Assembly (NCBI GenBank): GCA_022562455.1
Contig: JADFPG010000013.1
Coordinates: 1-32,628 of the forward strand
Direction of reading: 5' to 3'
DNA: 32,628 nucleotides
From: Fidelibacterota bacterium
GTDB lineage: Bacteria > Fidelibacterota > Marinisomatia > Marinisomatales > SCKK01
The translations under genes were made by a program, and so were the position numbers. Below the pieces are notes generated by a model. The model did no database searches. It saw only the letters and a program-made list of their open reading frames with translations, and was not told where the DNA came from. Positions 1-7,285 of the stretch are shown here, piece after piece; positions within the stretch are counted from its first letter, which is position 1; every line of letters begins with the position of its first letter.

Positions 1-122
1 CAACTATGGAGCACAGCGGAATAGCGGTCAGGTGAAACGCATTGTTAGCCAGTGTTTTATTCATTATTCATTATTGAATTTTGAGTCTTATTCACAGGAT
101 CCTGCGGAGTACCTTAGTCGCG
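1..122. other. intergenic stretch at window edge
   Basis: No gene is visible. The stretch holds a short AT-rich quasi-repeat of TTCATTATT units near positions 60-76 and a small GGATCC-centred palindrome near 98-107. It lies downstream of the minus-strand cystathionine synthase-type gene. No hairpin followed by a T-tract, as expected for an intrinsic terminator, could be recognised. Confidence 0.5.
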
Positions 123-1094
123 TCAATTAAAAAAACCTTTTTCCTTCATCCAGTCATCATCTACAAATTTTGATAAGTAGTTACGGATAGAATCCGGCAG
201 AATGACGAGACAAACATCATCTTGAGCAAGTTCCGATGCTACCTGAAGCGCTGCCCATACTGCTGAACCGGACGAACCACCTACTAACAACCCCTCCTCA
301 CGAATCAGTCGCCTTGCCATCAGGAATGAATCTTTATCATTCACTTTGACATACTTATCAACCAGTGTATTATCCAGTACACCAGGAAAAAAGTCGTAAC
401 CGATTCCCTCCACATTGTAAGGAAAAATTTCTGTTCCTCCCCCCAAAATAGAACCATAAGGGTCGACACCAATAATAATAATCTCAGAGAGTTCCTCTTT
501 AAGCCGCTGGGCAACTCCTGTAATCGTACCGCCTGTACCCACACCTATTACCACCATTTTTAGTTTATCTCCAAATGTATCGAGGATCTCCTTTGCAGTC
601 CCAATAAAGTGAGCATCAGTATTTGCCGGATTTGTGTATTGATCCAGGATATGAGAATTGGGTAATTCATCCCTCAACTGTTTGGCCACACCAATATGAC
701 TCTCGGGTGACTCCGAAGGCGCTTCTGTCGGTGTCCTGACGATTTCTGCCCCTAACGCCAGAAGAACAACTTCTTTTTCTTTACTCATTTTTTCCGGCAT
801 TGTGATGATCAGTCTGTAACCTTTCACTGCTGCCGCTAACGCCAAACCAATTCCCGTATTGCCGGAGGTGGGCTCAATCAAGGTGTCACCTGGTTTTATC
901 CGTCCGCTTTTTTCAGCCTCCTCTATCATCCGAACTCCAATACGATCTTTCACTGAGCCACCTGGATTCATAAACTCGCATTTTCCAAACATCTGGCAAT
1001 CCAAGTTAGATCCAATCCTCTGAAATTTCACAATGGGTGTGTTACCAACGGTTTCAAGTATAGTGTAACCAAAATCACAATTGTCTTTATTCAT
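123..1094 (-). CDS. cystathionine beta-synthase-type PLP enzyme (catalytic core only)
   Basis: This fold-type II PLP enzyme most likely condenses serine with homocysteine (cystathionine beta-synthase), or acts as an O-acetylserine-dependent cysteine synthase. The PLP lysine is Lys49 in the GGSVKDR motif. The substrate loop PTSGNTG lies at 75-81 and the phosphate-binding GVGTGGT loop at 184-190, with a GGSSGS segment near the end. The stretch NPANTDAHF and the C-terminal [17 protein letters not shown] resemble eukaryote-type CBS more than bacterial CysK. At 323 residues it lacks the regulatory CBS-domain pair. The ATG has an AGGA-like ribosome-binding site just upstream. It is transcribed away from hisC and stands alone. 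The CBS versus CysK choice rests on motif resemblance only. Confidence 0.85.
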   Translation of the reverse strand: MNKDNCDFGYTILETVGNTPIVKFQRIGSNLDCQMFGKCEFMNPGGSVKDRIGVRMIEEAEKSGRIKPGDTLIEPTSGNTGIGLALAAAVKGYRLIITMPEKMSKEKEVVLLALGAEIVRTPTEAPSESPESHIGVAKQLRDELPNSHILDQYTNPANTDAHFIGTAKEILDTFGDKLKMVVIGVGTGGTITGVAQRLKEELSEIIIIGVDPYGSILGGGTEIFPYNVEGIGYDFFPGVLDNTLVDKYVKVNDKDSFLMARRLIREEGLLVGGSSGSAVWAALQVASELAQDDVCLVILPDSIRNYLSKFVDDDWMKEKGFFN

Positions 1095-1303
1095 ATTTCC
1101 TGCCTGTGTAAATAAATTCTTTGGTGTAAATTAATGAATTAAGATTGTCTAATAGTGAGTTATATCCACTACATATGACGTTATTAACAGCGAGAATCTT
1201 AACAAAGATTGCGATGAGAAAAAAGAAAATGTTCACAACGTCAGGCTCAATCAGATCTGAACTTATCCAATTGCGTCGGGACTTTTTCTCTTGCATTGGA
1301 AAT

Positions 1304-1323
1304 CATCCCGAAGCTTCGGAATG
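1304..1323. repeat. palindrome of the TCCCGAAGCTTCGGGA family
   Basis: A near-perfect 20-base palindrome. The same core recurs perfectly at 16004-16021, as a variant at 13179-13194, and more degenerately near 12127-12142 and 17432-17447. All copies are intergenic. Confidence 0.75.
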
Positions 1324-1344
1324 GACTGTATGATTGCATGATTG

Positions 1345-1364
1345 CCTGCCTGTCGACAGACAGG
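1345..1364. repeat. palindrome of the GCCTGCC family
   Basis: Arms CCTGCCTGTC and GACAGACAGG match with one mismatch. It starts with the CCTGCC word shared by palindromes near 12078, 12201, 12243, 17326, 19905 and 21520. That suggests one dispersed family with variable loops. Confidence 0.65.
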
Positions 1365-1394
1365 TATGGTTGAATGTACATGCATTCATGCATA

Positions 1395-1422
1395 TCCACA
1401 GGATGTCCAAAGGATCTGTGGA
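1395..1422. repeat. short inverted repeat
   Basis: Perfect 7-base arms TCCACAG (1395-1401) and CTGTGGA (1416-1422) enclose 14 bases. There is no T-tract after it on either strand, so it is not a typical intrinsic terminator. It lies about 100 bases upstream of hisC and could be a dispersed repeat or a leader hairpin. Confidence 0.45.
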
Positions 1423-1528
1423 CTGGGCACAATCTTATCAAATTAGTGAGATTTTTCTCTAAATTGAGTCTTATAAAATGAAAATTTCTGTAAAAAAAAT
1501 ATAAAAGGGAATTAATCTGTCATTAAAA

Positions 1529-2620
1529 ATGCCTCTGGTTCCAAAAAACATTAAAGAATTAACCCCCTATAAACCGGGGAAACCCATTAAAGAAGTTCAG
1601 CGAGAGTTGGGGCTGGATAAAATCTACAAGCTTGCTTCCAACGAAAATCCCTTAGGTCCTTCTCCTCTTGCGATACAGGCTATTGAAAAAAACCTATCAT
1701 CATCTCATCGTTACCCCGATGCAAGCGGATTTGAACTGCGAATGAAATTGGCTGAAAAATTTAATGTGAAATTAGACAACGTCGTCATAGGTGCTGGGTC
1801 TGAAGGGATCATGGGTACTATTATGAGGACCTTTTTACTGTCGGAGGATGAGATTATCACCGCCGCAAATTCTTTTATCGGATTTACGGTACTCGCCAGG
1901 GCAAGCAGAAGGAAGGTTCATTGGATCCCCATGAAAAACCATGGTTATGACCTTGAGGCAATGGCTGATTGTGTTAACGAATATACAAAAATAATCTACA
2001 TTGCTAATCCGGACAATCCCATGGGGACATACATCACAATGAAGGAATTTGACGAATTCTACGCCCACGTCCCTGAACGTGTATTGATTATTCTTGATGA
2101 AGCCTATTTTGAATTCGCACAATATTTAGATGATTATCCTGATTCCATGTACTACAGGTATGATAATGTGATTACGTTACGAACTTTTTCAAAAGCATAC
2201 GGACTCGCTGGTCTTCGGATAGGTTATGGATTTGCTCATGATCAATTAATAACAAACCTTATGAAAGTAAAACCACCTTTTGAGCCTTCATCGATTGCAC
2301 AGATTGCAGGTTATGCTGCATTAGAGGATAGTGAACATCTGGACAAGACGGTAAAACTCGTTCATGAAGAACTAAAGTATTTCTATCAAGCCTTAAATCA
2401 ACTGAGCATTCACTATCTACACTCGTCTGCCAATTTTGTAACCACTATTTGGGAGTCTATTCATCAAGCCGGATCAGTTTGTCAAAAAGTATTAGAAAAG
2501 GGGATCATTCTACGTCATCTGGAGCCATTTGGCTGGCCTAATTGTATCAGAATATCTATCGGGTTGCACAAAGAAAATGAACAATGCATTGATGCTTTAA
2601 GGACAATTTTGAGAAGATGA
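1529..2620 (+). CDS. hisC: histidinol-phosphate aminotransferase
   Basis: This PLP aminotransferase converts imidazole-acetol phosphate and glutamate to histidinol phosphate. The fold-type I signature is clear: SNENPLGPSP at 37-46, NPDNPMG at 160-166, DEAYFEF at 190-196, and the PLP lysine Lys222 in FSKAYGLAGLRIGYG. Its 363 residues are normal for HisC. The start is uncertain. The only GGGA-like ribosome site (1507-1510) is 18 bases before the ATG, and an in-frame CTG at 1517 would sit at better spacing. No other his genes are in the window. Family members can also act on aromatic amino acids, so HisC specificity is likely but not certain. Confidence 0.88.
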   Translation: MPLVPKNIKELTPYKPGKPIKEVQRELGLDKIYKLASNENPLGPSPLAIQAIEKNLSSSHRYPDASGFELRMKLAEKFNVKLDNVVIGAGSEGIMGTIMRTFLLSEDEIITAANSFIGFTVLARASRRKVHWIPMKNHGYDLEAMADCVNEYTKIIYIANPDNPMGTYITMKEFDEFYAHVPERVLIILDEAYFEFAQYLDDYPDSMYYRYDNVITLRTFSKAYGLAGLRIGYGFAHDQLITNLMKVKPPFEPSSIAQIAGYAALEDSEHLDKTVKLVHEELKYFYQALNQLSIHYLHSSANFVTTIWESIHQAGSVCQKVLEKGIILRHLEPFGWPNCIRISIGLHKENEQCIDALRTILRR

Positions 2621-2647
2621 CTTGTTTGATCTAAAAGTACGCATAGA

Positions 2648-3892
2648 TTGAATATTCAGCAACCGATATACGATAAAATAATTCCCGCCCAGTGCTTAAG
2701 GGGGATTCCCCCCTCGGAAATCATGGTTCCTTATCCAAGTATCCGGTCTCTTTTGGATTCTCAGATGAGGTGGCACGGGGATAAACCATTCATCATCGAA
2801 TTAGATTCCAAAGGCAACCGAAGTGTTTTATCATTCAACCGGTTATTCAATAAATCTTCACAAGGAGCAAATTTTCTCAAATCCGCTGGAATCTCTTTTG
2901 GTGATCATGTTGCGATTAATCCACAGAATACAATTCAAACCTTGATTCAATTCTTCTCAACATGGATGATAGGAGCAACCGCAGTGATAAACCAAAAGGA
3001 ATTGATTATTGCCAACCAATCTGTTCACCAATTTTCAGAGGCTGAGAAAGTATTCCCGGATGAACAGAGAGAGATGGAACCCCTGTTGTCCCAATATTCC
3101 GAGGATTACCAGCTCGAAAGAAAATCAAAATTGGATGATGAGGTGATGATAGTGGGCAAATTAGATAGGAATGGAGAATTAATAGCAGTTACCCTCACCC
3201 ATTACAATATCCTCGTTAATTCAATGGCCATAGCCGATTGGTTAAAACTGGAAACTGGGAGTTTGTTGACCTGTGATATTCCTTTGAGTGAAGTATCCGG
3301 AATCGTCGGTTGCATCATGTCTGCTCTGTACACAGGATGTCCGGTGTTGTTAAGCCAAGTTGATAATAGTGAGAAATTATTTGATCAAATACAACAAAAT
3401 GAGGGTCATATTATCTTTACAGAAGCTAAAAGACTCTCCCAACCTAAATTGAATAAGGATTTAACTCATCCCCGGTTTATCGTGTGTCCACATCAAAACC
3501 TCACTCAAGAACTTATTCTGCGAATTTATGACAAGTTTGAAATACAAGTCATCCCTGGATTCTGCCGACCGGAAGCCACTTCTTTTTCTACACTGTTTCC
3601 AATCTATTATAGTGATGAAGAATTCAAAAAATTCATCATGAATAACCATGACATTTGTATCGGCACACCTCTTCGTTCTAACGAATTGGATATCCACAAT
3701 TCAAGGGGTAAACCACTTTCTGAAGGGGAAATTGGCGAGATTGTCATCAGAGGCCACAACGTGATGAAAGGATATCTCAATGCCGAAAAGGCTACCCAGA
3801 AAGTGTTTAAAAATGGCTGGCTAAGGACTGGAGAAAACGGGATTTTTAGACAAGCCGAAGACGGAGAAAAACTTTATTATATTAGTGGGTGA
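2648..3892 (+). CDS. truncated, degenerate AMP-binding (acyl-CoA synthetase-like) protein
   Basis: This resembles the large N-terminal domain of adenylate-forming enzymes. Visible landmarks are a THYN segment after the position of the P-loop (about 184-187), a GEIGEIVIRGHNVMKGYLN stretch near 360-378, and GWLRTGENG at 390-398. Key residues are missing. The Ser/Thr/Gly-rich P-loop is replaced (167-182), the usual TE of motif A5 reads CRPEA, and the ribose-binding RTGD reads RTGE. The frame stops at YYISG, just before the hinge and the C-terminal domain with its catalytic lysine. The assigned start is TTG without a ribosome site; ATG at 2723 is an alternative. It follows hisC by 27 bases. It is probably an inactive relic or a repurposed non-enzymatic protein. 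Confidence 0.6.
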   Translation: MNIQQPIYDKIIPAQCLRGIPPSEIMVPYPSIRSLLDSQMRWHGDKPFIIELDSKGNRSVLSFNRLFNKSSQGANFLKSAGISFGDHVAINPQNTIQTLIQFFSTWMIGATAVINQKELIIANQSVHQFSEAEKVFPDEQREMEPLLSQYSEDYQLERKSKLDDEVMIVGKLDRNGELIAVTLTHYNILVNSMAIADWLKLETGSLLTCDIPLSEVSGIVGCIMSALYTGCPVLLSQVDNSEKLFDQIQQNEGHIIFTEAKRLSQPKLNKDLTHPRFIVCPHQNLTQELILRIYDKFEIQVIPGFCRPEATSFSTLFPIYYSDEEFKKFIMNNHDICIGTPLRSNELDIHNSRGKPLSEGEIGEIVIRGHNVMKGYLNAEKATQKVFKNGWLRTGENGIFRQAEDGEKLYYISG

Positions 3893-3946
3893 AGGGGGTA
3901 AATAGTGTCAGGATCAAAGATGGAAACCGATTATCCGAGGGATACC

Positions 3947-4020
3947 GTGAACGCAGATGATGCAGATTTAGCTGATTTGCATATTGAATAATCTGTGTTA
4001 ACCCACGAGTCTAATGATGA
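3947..4020 (+). repeat. GCAGAT-type degenerate repeat
   Basis: The stretch contains the words ACGCAGATG, ATGCAGATTTA, GCTGATTTGCAT and AATCTGTGTTAA in series. It matches my recollection of a widespread intergenic repeat built from GCAGATTTACGCTGATTT units with a closing ATCTGTGTTAATC segment. Assignment to that family is from memory, not from a search. Confidence 0.5.
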
Positions 4021-4115
4021 ATGATATTTAATTTAATGCCTGCTAACTTTGATGGAATAAATGAAGGTCTATTGGGTATACGAGTTTGTTCAGAAGCGAT
4101 TGGAGAAGGTGAAGA

Positions 4116-4206
4116 ATGTCTGAACCGTGATTCACCAGATTATAGGATGAACACGATTAATGGAATCTTGGGAATCAGGAAATCAAGCAATTCAAGGTTG
4201 AGTTCG
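4116..4206 (+). repeat. CTGAACCGTGATT-type degenerate inverted repeat
   Basis: It begins TCTGAACCGTGATTCACC and ends in AATTCAAGGTTGAG, roughly the reverse complement of its start, with repeated GATTA/GGAAT words between. This is the pattern of a long, imperfect intergenic inverted repeat that I recall from many bacterial genomes. Here both arms are decayed. Confidence 0.5.
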
Positions 4207-4217
4207 CAGGTGGAAAC

Positions 4218-4292
4218 ATGAAATACAAATATTCGGATATTACAGAAAAGTTTAAAGGTTGTGCGAATAATAATGTCATTAAAAAAAAGTGA
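4218..4292 (+). pseudogene. N-terminal relic of a GxxExxY-family gene
   Basis: This 24-codon frame opens MKYKYSDITEKFKGCA and then runs into NNNVIKKK and a stop. The opening strongly resembles the start of GxxExxY proteins, whose usual continuation is EKIIGCAMEVHKxLGxGFxE. Everything downstream of that point is missing, including the GxxExxY motif. These proteins are nuclease-like, of poorly known role, and are often found as single scattered genes. It sits right after two repeat stretches, which suggests that a repeat-plus-gene insertion has mostly been deleted. Identification rests on about 16 residues. Confidence 0.5.
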
Positions 4293-4312
4293 TCATGACG
4301 TTGTACTATTCA

Positions 4313-5455
4313 TTATTCAGTAAATATTTCAAGTCTTTCTATTCTATGTTTAATTGACGGATGACTGTGAAACAGAAACTCCACCACCGGATGTGGATCC
4401 CGATCAGCCAGATTTTGTTCTGCCAATTTCTCCAGCGCTGCAATCATCTGCTTAGAATTTCCCAATAGTTCTCTCGAAAATTGGTCTGCCTCACGTTCAT
4501 GATGTCGGCTGACACTATTTTGAATAGGTCCTGTTACAAACCCGTATATTCCCATGATTAAACCGAGAAGTGGTAAAACCGCAAACTGTGTAATATCCGA
4601 AAAACCGAAAAATGTTATCCACTTTGAATAGATAATGGACACAATCCAAAGCCCTAAAAAAGTGAGTAAAGTACCAAACATCATCATTTTCCAGAGGTGA
4701 TTCAGTTTGAAGTGACCAAGCTCATGTGCAAGGATTGCGTCTATTTCCTCTGAGATAAAATTATCAATCAGTGTGTCACCCAAAATCACCCGCTTTGATT
4801 TCCCAATCCCCGTGAAAGCAGCGTTAGCCTTTTTGGTGTTTTTGCTCATATCAAACTGATAAATACCCTCAACTTTCATCCCTACGGACTTGCACCGTTT
4901 CTTTATTAGAGAGGCTAATTCTTCACTTTCGATTGGTTCAAACTTGTAAAACAGTGGAAAAATAAGGACTGGTGCCAATCTTCCTAAAATAATGGTTAAT
5001 ACAAACATGAAAATACCCACGGGAATCCACCAGTTTTCTTTAAAAGTTTCAAGGAAGAAGTAAAAAGTGACAAGTATGGGTACTCCAATAACTATCCCAA
5101 CCATTAACCCTTTGATATTTTCCCAGAAATACTTTTTCAGGGTTTGGTTGGAAAGTTCGTATTTGTGTTCCAGGAGGTAGCCGTTATAAAATGATAAGGG
5201 AAAGAAAATCACCCACTCAATGATTCCGATAATTGCGGTAAAAATGAGAAGGGAAATATACGTGGACGAACTCACCGAGTATGCCCACGATTCAAACGTA
5301 TATGACCATCCCATATACACAATCACAAATAAAAAACCCCATCCTAAAAATGTACCGGTTAGGTTAAGAGCAAGTTTTGTATTGTTATATCGCTTGGCTT
5401 TGTTCATAGGAGTAGTAAAGATGCCATCTATTAGGTAACGGATGACATCTTTCAA
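4313..5455 (-). CDS. M48-family (Ste24-like) membrane zinc metalloprotease
   Basis: This integral-membrane zinc endopeptidase resembles the CAAX protease Ste24 more than HtpX, given the long N-terminal membrane region. Hydrophobic segments lie near 30-50, 66-90, 116-135, 145-168, 258-276 and 290-310. The zinc site is HELGH at 244-248, with the third ligand probably Glu320 in HEREAD. The TGIGKSKRVILGDTL stretch before the catalytic helix and the late SHPSIKHRIERL are typical of the family. At 380 residues it is close to full length. It is last in the tgt-Nudix-M48 run, 7 bases after the Nudix stop. The natural substrate in bacteria is unknown; membrane protein quality control is a plausible inference. 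Confidence 0.88.
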   Translation of the reverse strand: MKDVIRYLIDGIFTTPMNKAKRYNNTKLALNLTGTFLGWGFLFVIVYMGWSYTFESWAYSVSSSTYISLLIFTAIIGIIEWVIFFPLSFYNGYLLEHKYELSNQTLKKYFWENIKGLMVGIVIGVPILVTFYFFLETFKENWWIPVGIFMFVLTIILGRLAPVLIFPLFYKFEPIESEELASLIKKRCKSVGMKVEGIYQFDMSKNTKKANAAFTGIGKSKRVILGDTLIDNFISEEIDAILAHELGHFKLNHLWKMMMFGTLLTFLGLWIVSIIYSKWITFFGFSDITQFAVLPLLGLIMGIYGFVTGPIQNSVSRHHEREADQFSRELLGNSKQMIAALEKLAEQNLADRDPHPVVEFLFHSHPSIKHRIERLEIFTE

Positions 5456-5462
5456 TTCGCTT

Positions 5463-5924
5463 CTAAAATCTCACTTCCGACCATTTCATTCTTTCATCCT
5501 TATTCATAATCATTTCGTGTAAAACCGAGAGTGCCTTCTTCTGTTGACGCCAACTTAGAAGATCCAATGCCTTATCAATGTTCACCCATCGATATTCCGT
5601 GTGTTCATCCGATAGAATTACCTCACCAATGTTTACTTCAATTCCAAATACCGGAATCAAATTAATTCGATCTTTATAATTTTGATAGAATGAACTCACA
5701 TGATCTACCACAAATACTCGGACAGGCTCCAATCCCGTTTCCTCTCTTAGCTCACGTAAAACTGTTTCAACAGCCGATTCTCCTGTTTCGATTCTTCCAG
5801 CTACTCCCTGCCATAAGTGTCCATAAAATTTCCCCTTCCTTCTTTTAAGGAGAAGATATTCGGGTTCATCTCCTTTCAAATGAAAGACATAGCTGTCGAC
5901 GTGAGTGGTTACTGTATCAGTCAT
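5463..5924 (-). CDS. Nudix hydrolase
   Basis: This small cytoplasmic hydrolase cleaves nucleoside diphosphates linked to some other group. The Nudix box occupies residues 43-65, from GRIETGES to REETGL, with the metal-binding Glu residues 58, 61 and 62 intact. The preceding WQGVAG recalls the dihydroneopterin-triphosphate/dATP pyrophosphatase branch (NudB-like), but substrate cannot be assigned from the box. Its 153 residues are a complete single-domain length. The first 8 bases overlap the end of tgt, so it is probably translationally coupled to it. The M48 protease follows after 7 bases. Confidence 0.88.
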   Translation of the reverse strand: MTDTVTTHVDSYVFHLKGDEPEYLLLKRRKGKFYGHLWQGVAGRIETGESAVETVLRELREETGLEPVRVFVVDHVSSFYQNYKDRINLIPVFGIEVNIGEVILSDEHTEYRWVNIDKALDLLSWRQQKKALSVLHEMIMNKDERMKWSEVRF

Positions 5925-7056
5925 TACTAATAATTTCCTGATTAGATATAAAGTCCCTGGACCATTCTTTGAACGATCCCTTTGAAATTTCTGATCGAAT
6001 GGTAGACATCAAAGATTGATAAAACGTTACATTATGTAAGGTTGCCATTCTCAATCCCAGGATTTCATTCAACTTGAACAGGTGACGCAAGTAAGATCTG
6101 GAAAATGTTTGGCAACAGTAACAAGGACAACTCTCATCCAGGGTGGAATTATCGGTTTTGTATCTTTCATTTTGAATATTAATCTTACCCTTCCAGGTGA
6201 ATAGCTGGCCGTTCCTGGCATTCCTTGTGGGAATTACGCAGTCAAACATATCCATCCCTCTGGCGACGGCCTTAACGATATCATCCGGTTTCCCCACACC
6301 CATAAGATACCTTGCTTTATCTCTCGGTAGCAACTCATCCATTAGTGAAAGTGTTTCAAACATAGCTGGCTTCTCTTCACCAACCGCCAATCCGCCCACA
6401 GCCACTCCGGTTTGAATAAACTCTGTAAGTTCTTTTACACTCCGTTGCCGCAATTCCGGATATATTCCCCCCTGAACGATTGGGAAGAATGTGCTTCTTA
6501 ATCTGTTGGATATTTCCTGTTCTCCTAGGTATTTGACACATTGGGAAGCCCATTTTGTGGTCCTTTCCACGGCTTTCCTTACAGCTTTTTCAGGTGCATC
6601 ACCTGCCGGACATTCATCAAACGCCATAATGATATCGCTTCCTAATTCAAGCTGAATTCCCATGGATCTCTCCGGGGTCATGGAATACTCTTTCCCATCT
6701 AAAACCGATTTAAATATGACACCATCGTCATTAATATTTCTTAATTGAGCCAAACTGAATATTTGGAAACCCCCACTATCTGTTAAAATCGGTCTCTTCC
6801 AGGATATAAATTTATGGAGCCCACCCGCATTTCTAATGACATCCAAGCCAGGACGTATTAAAAGATGGTAGGTGTTTCCGAGAATGATAGACGTTCCTGT
6901 GGTTACAAGATCTTTTGGAGAGAGCGACTTTACAGCCCCATAAGTCCCAATAGGCATAAAAACCGGCGTTTCAAATTCCCCTCGAGTAGTGGAAAAAATA
7001 CCAGTTCTGGCAGAAGAATTGGTGTCAGGTTTTATAACCTTAAAGCTCGTTTTCAT
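5917..7056 (-). CDS. tgt: queuine/preQ1 tRNA-guanine transglycosylase
   Basis: The enzyme exchanges guanine-34 of tRNAs with GUN anticodons (His, Asn, Asp, Tyr) for preQ1 during queuosine synthesis. The active-site aspartates are visible: Asp93 in TDSGGFQ and the likely nucleophile Asp272 in DMFDCVIPTRNARNG. The substrate pocket GGLAVGE is at 221-227. The zinc site is Cys310, Cys312, Cys315 and His341. Its length of 379 residues is normal for bacterial Tgt. It heads a compact minus-strand operon with the Nudix and M48 genes. No queC/D/E/F or queA gene is nearby. Confidence 0.96.
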   Translation of the reverse strand: MKTSFKVIKPDTNSSARTGIFSTTRGEFETPVFMPIGTYGAVKSLSPKDLVTTGTSIILGNTYHLLIRPGLDVIRNAGGLHKFISWKRPILTDSGGFQIFSLAQLRNINDDGVIFKSVLDGKEYSMTPERSMGIQLELGSDIIMAFDECPAGDAPEKAVRKAVERTTKWASQCVKYLGEQEISNRLRSTFFPIVQGGIYPELRQRSVKELTEFIQTGVAVGGLAVGEEKPAMFETLSLMDELLPRDKARYLMGVGKPDDIVKAVARGMDMFDCVIPTRNARNGQLFTWKGKINIQNERYKTDNSTLDESCPCYCCQTFSRSYLRHLFKLNEILGLRMATLHNVTFYQSLMSTIRSEISKGSFKEWSRDFISNQEIISND

Positions 7057-7285
7057 AATTACATTTAAACTATCTGGAATTTGGTAATCCCTCAGTTATT
7101 GGTAGGCACATAAAGAACCAAGATCCAAATCCCAAGAACCAAGATTGCATGAATCGTCGATAAATAAAAAAGTTTGGTTCTTGGCTCTTGGTTTTTGGGT
7201 CTTTTTCAACTATACTTTCTACCCATGACTGAGGCATCACGGAATTTGAGATTTTACTTATCCAGCTTTACACTTGGCGGAAATA
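7057..7285. other. intergenic region between radA and tgt
   Basis: No gene is visible. It is almost filled by one long imperfect inverted repeat (7076-7251), described separately. The promoter of the tgt operon should lie here, but no good match was seen. Confidence 0.5.
7076..7251. repeat. long imperfect inverted repeat (MITE-like or giant hairpin)
   Basis: The left arm 7076-7143 contains CCCTCAGTTATTGGTAG and CCAAGAACCAAG. The reverse complement of the right arm 7172-7251 contains GCCTCAGTCATGGGTAG and CCAAGAACCAAA in the same order, also flanked by AATT at the outer end. Arm identity by eye is about 70 percent, with an AT-rich loop of about 30 bases. No open frame of note runs inside. The CCAAGAACCAAG word recurs as GGTTCTTGGTTCTTG near 21557-21571. 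Confidence 0.6.

Larger units (their letters stand above)
1095..1528. other. 434-base divergent intergenic region rich in palindromes
   Basis: This is the divergent spacer between the cystathionine synthase-type gene and hisC. It must hold both promoters, but no convincing -35/-10 pair was found. It contains at least four palindromes: CATCCCGAAGCTTCGGAATG at 1304-1323, CCTGCCTGTC/GACAGACAGG at 1345-1364, an ATGCATTCATGCAT unit near 1380-1393, and TCCACAG/CTGTGGA arms at 1395-1422. Small open frames here run through the palindromes and resemble nothing known to me. Confidence 0.6.
3893..4312. other. 420-base intergenic region of decayed repeats
   Basis: The region lies between the truncated adenylate-forming gene and the convergent M48 protease. 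It contains two distinct degenerate repeat stretches (3947-4020 and 4116-4206) followed directly by a short gene relic (4218-4292). A 66-codon frame at 4021-4221 runs through the second repeat and is judged spurious. Confidence 0.6.

Noticed and set aside
1-60. integron attC-like end (GTTAGCC)
   Set aside because: Only a 7-base word matches; no paired core site, integrase or cassette is visible at the window edge.
1145-1333. 62-codon plus-strand frame with TTG start before hisC
   Set aside because: It ends within a palindrome, lacks a ribosome site and looks like no known protein.
2765-2790. sigma-54-like TGGCACG site
   Set aside because: It lies inside a coding region and lacks the TTGC element at the right spacing.
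4021-4221. 66-codon plus-strand frame
   Set aside because: It runs straight through a decayed intergenic inverted repeat, has no ribosome site and resembles no protein.
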